A program made the position numbers and the translations under genes. 64,000 bases of DNA from Bradyrhizobium sp. SRS-191 (GTDB lineage: Bacteria; Pseudomonadota; Alphaproteobacteria; Rhizobiales; Xanthobacteraceae). The DNA lies in the NCBI RefSeq assembly GCF_024586915.1, contig NZ_JANBVS010000007.1:286605-350604 (forward strand), written 5' to 3'. Numbering within the stretch: the first letter of the stretch is position 1; every line of letters begins with the position of its first letter. Of this stretch, positions 24,444 through 31,284 are shown piece by piece. Under the pieces are notes generated by a model, which did not search any database, was not told the DNA's origin, and saw only the letters and a list, made by a program, of their open reading frames with translations.

Positions 24444-25418
24444 ATGAGCATTCGCGTCGGCATCGTCGGGATCTCCGGTTTTGGCGGCGGCGAGGCGATG
24501 CGCCTGATCGCCGGGCATCCCGCGTTCGAGCTGGTCTACGCCGCGGGCGAGGGCAGCGCCGGCCAGCGGCTGGTGGAGCGCTTCCCCGGCGTGCCCGGCA
24601 AGCTCGCCGATCTCGTGATCGAGAAGTGGGACCCCGCGCGCCTGCCGCAACTCGACGTGCTCTTCGCCTCGCTCCCCACCGGCGCCTCGCGCGACGCGCT
24701 GGCGCGCATCCCGCGCGAGGTGAGGATCGTCGATATCGGCGGCGACCACCGCTATGCCGACGGCTGGACCTACGGCCTCGCCGATGTCTGGTCCGAGGAG
24801 ATCGCGGGCAAGTCCCGCATCGCCAATCCCGGCTGCTTCCCGGCGGCGGCGCTGACCGCGCTGGCGCCGCTGCTGGCCAACAGGCTGATCGCGCCCGACA
24901 ACATCGTGATCGATGCCAAGACCGGCATCTCCGGCGCCGGCCGCGGCGGCGGCACAGGCTTCGGCTACGCCGAAAGCAACGAGAACCTTATCCCCTACGG
25001 CCTGCTCAAGCACGTCCACATGCCCGAGATCGAACGGACGATCGGGCGGATCAGCGGCGGCAGCGCCGCAGGCCTCGTGTTCACGCCGCATCTGGTGCCG
25101 ATGACCCGCGGCATCCTCGCCACCATCTACGCCCGCGGCCGCGCCACGTCAGAACAGTGCCTGGACGCCGCCCGCCGCTTCTACGACGGCCGTGCCTTCG
25201 TCCGCGTCACCGACAAGCCGCCGCACACCAAATGGGCCGCTGGCTCCAACCTAGCCTTCGTCAGCTACGCCGCCGACCCCGAGCGCAATCTGGTGATCGC
25301 GCTCGGCGTTGTCGACAATCTCGGCAAGGGCGCCGCCGGGCAGGCGGTGCAGAATGCGAATTTGATGTGCGGGCTGCCGGAGACGGCGGGGCTGGAGGGG
25401 GCGCCGGTTTGGCCGTGA
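24444..25418 (+). CDS. argC: N-acetyl-gamma-glutamyl-phosphate reductase
   Basis: A 324-residue NADPH-dependent reductase giving N-acetylglutamate semialdehyde, third step of arginine synthesis. The start is ATG 24444 with AAAGGA upstream. GIVGISGFGGGEAMRLI is the nucleotide-binding P-loop, and the active-site cysteine lies in ANPGCFPAAALTALAPLL. SGAGRGG, HVHMPEIE and FTPHLVPMTRGI are also family blocks. Many bacteria carry two argC types; the length and residues fit an active enzyme here. It is unlinked to argH by about 2.7 kb. Immediately after its stop the base composition shifts to AT-richer island DNA. Confidence 0.93.
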   Translation: MSIRVGIVGISGFGGGEAMRLIAGHPAFELVYAAGEGSAGQRLVERFPGVPGKLADLVIEKWDPARLPQLDVLFASLPTGASRDALARIPREVRIVDIGGDHRYADGWTYGLADVWSEEIAGKSRIANPGCFPAAALTALAPLLANRLIAPDNIVIDAKTGISGAGRGGGTGFGYAESNENLIPYGLLKHVHMPEIERTIGRISGGSAAGLVFTPHLVPMTRGILATIYARGRATSEQCLDAARRFYDGRAFVRVTDKPPHTKWAAGSNLAFVSYAADPERNLVIALGVVDNLGKGAAGQAVQNANLMCGLPETAGLEGAPVWP

Positions 25419-25593
25419 GGGCGGGGGCGAGTCGGCGCAAGAGTATCACGTGCCATGCAGTCTAAGATTTACAAATAGCTACGTGGTTGTCTTGGGGCTG
25501 CTCAAGTATCTAACCTGTCTGCTCTGTATGCAGACCTATTGCGGCTTCGATAAAACGAATGTTCCGCGAGTGCTCTCTCGCCTTCCTGCTTCG

Positions 25594-25890
25594 TCATCTA
25601 AGAAAAGCCAGTGCGATAAAAGTCAAAGCGACACCGCCGGCGCCTAGCAGAATTCCATTTATAACTACTCGCCGAGCATCCACGCGCTTAACGCAGGACG
25701 GGCAAAGGGTTCGAAGCGAAAAATAGCTCCTTATGGAGGGTTGCTTGATGCCAAAAAGCGCGGAAATCACAATCGTTAATAGTGTTGGTGCGAAACTAGC
25801 GAGCCCGGCAACGCTCGTTCCTGTCCGCACAGTTCTGCGAACCCCCTGACCTTTGTTTAAAGACGTGCCACAGAGATAGCAGGCCGTCAT
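25594..25890 (-). CDS. Small membrane protein with split zinc-ribbon cysteines
   Basis: A 98-residue protein: N-terminal CYLCG pair, a hydrophobic segment (about 27-46), a second pair CPSC (about 64-67) in a basic loop, and a second hydrophobic segment (about 74-96). The four cysteines could form a zinc ribbon at the membrane surface. No family is recognised. It is the last gene of the leftward island cluster, 12 bases after the kinase stop, so it likely belongs to the same operon. Codon use is noticeably less GC-rich than in the flanking core genes. Confidence 0.7.
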   Translation of the reverse strand: MTACYLCGTSLNKGQGVRRTVRTGTSVAGLASFAPTLLTIVISALFGIKQPSIRSYFSLRTLCPSCVKRVDARRVVINGILLGAGGVALTFIALAFLR

Positions 25891-25902
25891 TCTCTCCTCC
25901 GA

Positions 25903-28758
25903 TTATCCGCATCGATGGTATGTCGCTTTGCCTTTAGCGCTCGACCAGACCAAAGACCTGCCGGAGATACTCAAGGTGATAGTTGCGGGCCACCTATCTA
26001 CTCCGACTTGGCAATGACCTCGTACTGTCCAGCCCACTCGGCTTGGAAGAAACGCATCAAACGTGCATGTTCCACCGTCTGTGCGCGCTTCGTGCACGGA
26101 AATGTTGAGTTGAGTTCCTTGCGAGCAACCGGGGTCAGCGGCCCAGCTTCCGAGAAACGATCTAGCCCGACCGATCGCTCGGGACGAATTTAGGGCTTTC
26201 GCAGTTACAACATCTAGCTGGGTATCGGCCGGCAGACGGTTGATGATCTTGAATTCTCTCAAGGCAGCATAGCTGTCCTTATCCCATCCGAGACCAGTAC
26301 CTGCCACATAGCCCAGCTCCGAAAGTCGATTGATTGCTGGGTCTGGCTTAGCGTCATCCGGGAAAGTCATGGAGACGCTGGGCGACAATTCGGGCGGAGG
26401 AGATGGAAGCGGCTTAATCTCCTGTGCGGGGGGAAGCGGCGGAGCAGCCGGCGGGGCTAGCTGTAGGCCAGGAGTTGCTTTAGTTTGGTCAGTAAAATCA
26501 AGTGTGTAGGGTTGTGCTTGCGCAATCGTCGGCTGAGGCGCGCCACTCGGAATGGCTAACGTGCCCAGATTGTTTGCAGGCCTGAAAGATGTGGAGTTTG
26601 GCCCCGGTGTCAGCGGTGTCGGGGTCGATACACTTGAAGTGCTCGGAGCCTTGGTGGATGTAACTGCCGGTGCCGTAGCGGGGGTCACCGGATTTGCCGT
26701 GCTTGAGCTAGATACGTTGACAGCCGGGGCAGTTGGCGTCTTTGGGTTCTCGATCGCACCGACCACCACGAGAGTGGCAACGCAAGCCACGCTGAACACC
26801 CATCGACGGGCAGTAACATCGCCGAAAATTCTGACTTTCTCGTCTGCCTCGGCCTGTTTCAATTCCACCCAAATCGACCGCGCACGAGTCGTGAGCTCGT
26901 TTCTAGATCTCTCAATCTCTGCAGCAACAGTTCTTACTGAAATGAGATCGTTCTTGAGTGCGGTCTCAAGTGATGTTCGCTTTTGCACAATGCTGGACTT
27001 GATCCGTCCGATCTCATTTGGATCAACAGGTAGGCTGGGATTGAAAGAAAATCGTTGCTCCAGTACCGAACGCCAAGATACCAGCTGACCCGCCGTAACT
27101 GGTCCAAAACCCGGAATCTGCTCGATGCGCTGTTTGGAAACATCGGCAGCCGTGCTGATGCCATAGGACCTCAACGTCGCCTTCTTGCCATCACCGACGC
27201 CCCTTATTTTTGCACTTACGACAGTAAAGCGCTCAAGAAAGCGCTTTAGCTGGATGTCCCGCTGTTTCTGAGCAAGCTCCGCGAGCAAACGAGATTCCTC
27301 ACTAGGGAGCTCGTTGTACTCGCGAATATGTAGCTCGGCGTTGCGTCTGGCATCGCTGAGCCGGGAGTTATCTCCATCCTTTCGGTATCGCTGCTCTATT
27401 TGATCCCAGGCCTTTTTGAGCTGGTGCGAGCGAGGAGAATTTGCGTGCTGCTGCTTTGGGCTGCGAAGCGCGAAGTAACCAGATAAGCCAAGTGCCAGAA
27501 TGCCTACGGCGGGCGGAACGGCTCCCATTCGCAGGATTGTGCTGGCCAAGATGCCACCGAGCGTTGCCCATATGAATTGCGTCGCCGAGCTGTCGAGAAC
27601 TCCCTTGTTCTGAGCGTTTGGAAGGCTCTGCACAATCGGCATGAAGCCGTTCAGTGCCTGCGCCGGGCCTGGATCATTAACTCCACGTATTGCCGCAATC
27701 AGCTGCCCAAGATCGGCTGGTGTGGCAGTATTGATGGCGAGAGGCAGTGGAAACGCAATAAAACCCGGGAATGCGTTTTCCAGCTTGCACCAGGGGCAGT
27801 TCGGGGCGGACGAGAAATGAAAGTGAGCCGCAGAGGCGCTACACGAGATGAGTTGCGACTCTGCCTTCTGAAGCAGTGAGACCCAATCTGCGGCTTTTGG
27901 TCGGCCGTTGTGCGAGCCCCTTGGGCCGAAGCATGTCTCGAAGGCAGCGGCGCAATCCGCCGGCAGATATGACAAAGTCGGTGCAAATGGCGGCGGTTCG
28001 GTTTGCGTCCGGGCTCTATCCGATGAATACGCGAAACGGTATTCCGCGATAGCCCGTTCCTCAGGCATGTCACCCTTTCCAAGGTATCTGCCCGAAAACG
28101 GATGGCGGCCGAGGAACAGCAGGCTGAAGATGGCGACCGCTAGGCCGAATGCGTCATGGTTCTGCGTCCGAACTGTGGTTGCGAACGGCCGTCCTTGCAG
28201 TTCAGGTGGCGTGTAGTCGGGGACGCCAACTGTACAAAAATATAGGCGATTCTCCCTGGCGAATTGAAAGGAGTCGCAGTCGATTAATGTAGCCGTCGCA
28301 TCGTCGCCGACTAATATGCCAGAGTGATTCAAGTCGCCAATAACGCACCCAGCCGCATGTACAGTCGCAACTGCTTTGGCAATGTTTAAAGAAGTTCGTA
28401 CCAATAGCCTGTAGTCGGCATTTGGAAATTCATTTCGTCGGCTCGCGGGCGAGTACAGTTCGTGGACCGGCTTTTGTTTGCCGACGCGCCGCATCGTGAA
28501 CCCAGCAAATTTTCCTCCCCCTTCGAATAAGGCTGATATCGGGAATGCTGCATTGCTGACGCGGGATTGAATGTCCGCGGCAATCATCGCGGAGATCTTA
28601 TCTTTGCGCTCGTCGGCTTTGTCGGGATGATAAATTTTCGCAACTAGATCAGGTGACCCGACGATTTCGAACACCGCTCCTTCACCGCCTCGGCCAAGCA
28701 GTTTGCCGAGTGCCACGGCTCTTCTCTGTTGATCGAATATGTTTTTAAGGCGCGACAT
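25903..28758 (-). CDS. TerY-P-type protein kinase with CPWC zinc knuckle, HhH and C-terminal extensions
   Basis: A 951-residue protein from ATG 28758. Kinase domain about 18-295: glycine loop LGRGGEGAVFEIV, Lys41, catalytic loop VIGDLNHSGIL (Asp142), and LIDCDSF replacing DFG, a form known from kinases paired with TerY-like vWA proteins. The usual catalytic-loop Asn is Gly here. Next come a CPWC knuckle (about 321-324), a hydrophobic hairpin (about 395-432), a coiled coil, a helix-hairpin-helix (IRGVGDGKKATL, then IEQIPGFGPVTAGQL), a helix near 650-670, a long Pro/Ser/Thr linker and a peptidoglycan-binding-like segment. It overlaps the PP2C gene by 14 bases. A TTG at 28776 is an alternative start. 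It would phosphorylate unknown targets in the triad pathway. Confidence 0.85.
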   Translation of the reverse strand: MSRLKNIFDQQRRAVALGKLLGRGGEGAVFEIVGSPDLVAKIYHPDKADERKDKISAMIAADIQSRVSNAAFPISALFEGGGKFAGFTMRRVGKQKPVHELYSPASRRNEFPNADYRLLVRTSLNIAKAVATVHAAGCVIGDLNHSGILVGDDATATLIDCDSFQFARENRLYFCTVGVPDYTPPELQGRPFATTVRTQNHDAFGLAVAIFSLLFLGRHPFSGRYLGKGDMPEERAIAEYRFAYSSDRARTQTEPPPFAPTLSYLPADCAAAFETCFGPRGSHNGRPKAADWVSLLQKAESQLISCSASAAHFHFSSAPNCPWCKLENAFPGFIAFPLPLAINTATPADLGQLIAAIRGVNDPGPAQALNGFMPIVQSLPNAQNKGVLDSSATQFIWATLGGILASTILRMGAVPPAVGILALGLSGYFALRSPKQQHANSPRSHQLKKAWDQIEQRYRKDGDNSRLSDARRNAELHIREYNELPSEESRLLAELAQKQRDIQLKRFLERFTVVSAKIRGVGDGKKATLRSYGISTAADVSKQRIEQIPGFGPVTAGQLVSWRSVLEQRFSFNPSLPVDPNEIGRIKSSIVQKRTSLETALKNDLISVRTVAAEIERSRNELTTRARSIWVELKQAEADEKVRIFGDVTARRWVFSVACVATLVVVGAIENPKTPTAPAVNVSSSSTANPVTPATAPAVTSTKAPSTSSVSTPTPLTPGPNSTSFRPANNLGTLAIPSGAPQPTIAQAQPYTLDFTDQTKATPGLQLAPPAAPPLPPAQEIKPLPSPPPELSPSVSMTFPDDAKPDPAINRLSELGYVAGTGLGWDKDSYAALREFKIINRLPADTQLDVVTAKALNSSRAIGRARSFLGSWAADPGCSQGTQLNISVHEARTDGGTCTFDAFLPSRVGWTVRGHCQVGVDRWPATITLSISGRSLVWSSAKGKATYHRCG

Positions 28759-29533
28759 GGGGTTTTCGGCGCGCAAGTAGCAGCGTTTTATCGTCGTCTG
28801 TTCTTTGACAGACAGCCGGGCTTCTCAAATAATTCCTTAGGTGGGACGATAGATTTCGATTTCGCCCCGTTCCGAGAGGTTTGAAGCCCGAGAACATCTG
28901 GTTAAAGAATGGATCGAAGGGGCGTTTTGTTGCGAAGTTCAAAACTAGATGTTCGATGCCGTCGGTGAAGACAGCTAGTTCGGCGACCGAGCCGCTTATT
29001 TCATTTAGACTGAAATTCGGCTGAGGGTCGTCCGTGATGAAATAGGTTGTAGATGCATATTCGCCGTGAGCGGGCCAACTTGATACGTCCCACTCTTGCG
29101 AACCGGCTAGGCGGTGAACGGCTGCTCCGTCTCCTACATGCAGGACCGTTGCCTGGGATTGTCCAATAACACACCCTACAAGGGTTGCCGCGAACTCGCG
29201 ACGAGGGAGTTCTAACGATTGTGAGATTATTTCAATACGTCCACGGATGTCGTCGAGCCAGTCGCTTGCTATGTCTCGAGAAATACCTCGGATCGTTCCT
29301 CCGTCCTTTAAATAATTCCGCACGTTGCGGCAAAACGCGCGGATAGCGATGCGAGCGCCTAAAGACGAGTGTTGAACTGAGCCAGCCCCATCCGAACAAG
29401 CGACGATAAGGGCTGCTTCGTGTTCTCCTTGAACGAAAAGGCATGCGCCAGAATCGTCGCAGCCCCTATTTATTTTTAGGTGGGACGTGCCAACAGCGCT
29501 TGCCGATACCCACTCCCACTCGATACTGGTCAT
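28745..29533 (-). CDS. PP2C-family protein phosphatase
   Basis: A 262-residue metal-dependent Ser/Thr phosphatase of the PP2C_2 type. The metal-binding aspartates are visible in ACSDGAGS (about 47-54), [14 protein letters not shown] and the C-terminal DDDKTLLL. It begins with [21 protein letters not shown], typical of the soluble phosphatase in vWA/PP2C/kinase triads. The start ATG overlaps the stop of the vWA gene (ATGA, 29530-29533), and the end overlaps the kinase start by 14 bases, so all three proteins are translationally coupled. It should reverse phosphorylation by the neighbouring kinase. Confidence 0.9.
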   Translation of the reverse strand: MTSIEWEWVSASAVGTSHLKINRGCDDSGACLFVQGEHEAALIVACSDGAGSVQHSSLGARIAIRAFCRNVRNYLKDGGTIRGISRDIASDWLDDIRGRIEIISQSLELPRREFAATLVGCVIGQSQATVLHVGDGAAVHRLAGSQEWDVSSWPAHGEYASTTYFITDDPQPNFSLNEISGSVAELAVFTDGIEHLVLNFATKRPFDPFFNQMFSGFKPLGTGRNRNLSSHLRNYLRSPAVCQRTDDDKTLLLARRKPHVAP

Positions 29534-30213
29534 CCCGCCGTGGCCCAGCCATTCGGAGCCGCTGGGTTTTGCAAGGGCACTTGGTCGCCTGGATTAGACC
29601 TGGATACTGAGGAGAGCGAAGCGGACAACCATTGGAAGAATTCTTTGAACTGAAGACCTTTCAGCTTCAAAGGTTCGCGAGTGGCGATGGCGCGCAGCGT
29701 GTTAAGATCTGCCCCTTCGACCCCGACGGCATAGAACATGAAGGACTTTGAGGCTTCCCCCTCGTGGACGAGTTGGGTGGCCCGCGATACAGAATCTGTA
29801 GGAGTTCCGTCCGTGATTAGAAACACCCAGGGGCGGTAGTTTTTAACGCCTGCCGATCGGTAAATGGCCTTTCTCTCTTTTAACATGTTGATAGCCTGCT
29901 CGATGGCTTCTCCCATTGGAGTCGCACCTGCTGGCTCGATCCTCGGCGGATAAAAGTTCTGAGCCGATACAAAATCGACTTCTATTCTCACAGGGCCGAA
30001 AGTTACGATCGCCACTTCCACGCGCTTTGCGGCAAGACTATCGGCTACTAGTTCATCCCGGAATGCCTGTAGGCCATCGTTCAATTGCTGAATAGGGGCG
30101 CCAGTCATCGAGGCCGAATTGTCTAGGACGAGGATCACGGGACACCTGTTCTCGGGATTCTCGATGAATTCGGTCGCGTGAAAAGGCTGTTGAGAGAAAT
30201 CGATTTCCGACAT
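29530..30213 (-). CDS. TerY-like von Willebrand factor A domain protein
   Basis: Read from ATG 30213, preceded by AAGGG at ideal distance, this is 227 residues; the earlier ATG at 30231 lacks a ribosome site. It is a single vWA domain with intact metal-ion-dependent adhesion site: DNSASM (about 31-36), the threonine in GATPMGEA, and TDGTP. The C-terminus is short and lacks the TerY-C zinc domain. Such TerY-like vWA proteins occur with a PP2C phosphatase and a DCDSF-type kinase as the 'TerY-P triad' described by Aravind and colleagues. It is first in the operon and probably acts as a metal-dependent scaffold. Confidence 0.88.
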   Translation of the reverse strand: MSEIDFSQQPFHATEFIENPENRCPVILVLDNSASMTGAPIQQLNDGLQAFRDELVADSLAAKRVEVAIVTFGPVRIEVDFVSAQNFYPPRIEPAGATPMGEAIEQAINMLKERKAIYRSAGVKNYRPWVFLITDGTPTDSVSRATQLVHEGEASKSFMFYAVGVEGADLNTLRAIATREPLKLKGLQFKEFFQWLSASLSSVSRSNPGDQVPLQNPAAPNGWATAG

Positions 30214-30551
30214 TTGAGTGCCCTTATTCATGGCAGTAATGGACTATTCATATACAATGCCAATTGGTTTGCAACCCAGAGGGGAGATCTGCCCGCCGTT
30301 GGGGAGCGCGTCGGCATGACGGCCTCACGCCGTCGGACCTTGGTTCCGGTGCGCCTGATAGTTCGCGGGGTCCGCATGGACGTGGCCGCTTTTTATGACA
30401 CGCAATAACGGTGAGCTTATGCCAGTTGCTGCGATCGCTCACATGCCCTTGGCAGGTCTTGCGACCGACTTCTCTGATAACTTAAAAGGCCGGGTCCTCG
30501 CCGGTGCGTCCGAAATAGGTGTTGCGCTTTATCCGAAATCGTGCTCTACTC

Positions 30552-30925
30552 CTGGCATCCCGTCCCGCTGAGGGGGCGCTTCGCGGTCGTCACGGACGTC
30601 GGGTGCGGGATGCGGTGGGCGCATTGGGACGCAGCGTGGGTTTGCTCGCGCGGACGAACGATCCCGGTGCGACGAGGAAGTCGCGTGGTTCTGGCATCCC
30701 GATGCTGATGCCAAGTGGGCGATGACGTGTCGTCCGCGACGGGGCCAACAAGCCGGTCCCCGGGAAGAGCGCGTATAAATCGTAACTCCATCGCGCAGGG
30801 AAGGCCGGGTGATCTCGGCTGAGCCTGTGGTTCTGCCGCGTGCTTCTTTGTTGCACGCGGACCATGGGCGCCGGCCGGCGCCCGGTCTTCCCTGCGCCCT
30901 CTGTTCGAGGAGGGTGACGAATTCC
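30552..30925 (+). repeat. Dispersed structured intergenic element, copy 2
   Basis: Second copy of the element found at 2853. The GCCGGTCCCCGG block is near 30755 and the hairpin core spans about 30793-30898. Here the outer stem reads GCGCAGGGAAGGCCGGG with CCCGGTCTTCCCTGCGC, and the apical stem is CCGCGTGC with GCACGCGG, changed on both sides relative to copy 1. It marks the right side of the AT-rich island. Bases 30214-30551 between the vWA gene and this copy contain no gene I can support. Confidence 0.85.
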
Positions 30926-31001
30926 GGGATCACTCGGGTGCAGACGCGCCGCGAGAACGGATGTGCATGAGATGCGCGTGGTTGGCAGTGCGGGCCTCGC
31001 C

Positions 31002-31124
31002 CTTCGAGACGCCCGCCTGCGGCGTGCTCCTCAGGGTGAGGGACACGAGGCTTGTCCGGATTTGTAGCGCTCGCCTCGATGCCGACCCTCATGGTGAGGA
31101 GCGCCGCTGTGCGGCGCGTCTCGA
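31002..31124. repeat. Imperfect long inverted repeat
   Basis: A left arm starting TTCGAGACGCCCGCCTGCGG pairs imperfectly with a right arm ending GCGGCGCGTCTCGAA. Both also share CTCCTCA/TGAGGAG inside, so about 40 bp per arm align with several mismatches. It sits in the gap before the DUF4175 gene; nothing else is seen in 30926-31284 except a GGAG ribosome site at its end. Confidence 0.8.
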
Positions 31125-31284
31125 ACCACGAGGCCCCCGGTGCCGCGCCCCGTAGCTTCCCGGGAACCCGCGCCGGTCACACTGTTGTGTGCACGGCCTC
31201 CGGCCGCGGGAAAGCCCGAGATGAACGGGTGCCTCACGGCTGCCGTTGTGTTAGGGTGAACATCCGGGCAACCTGGAGACATCG

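Noticed and set aside
30178..30408. A 76-residue plus-strand open frame next to the vWA gene
   Set aside because: It begins antisense to the vWA start and has no ribosome site or recognisable pattern.
25419..30552. Search for att-like direct repeats or a tRNA at the island borders
   Set aside because: None was seen at either border by eye, so no integrase-type insertion can be claimed; the island call rests on composition and gene content.
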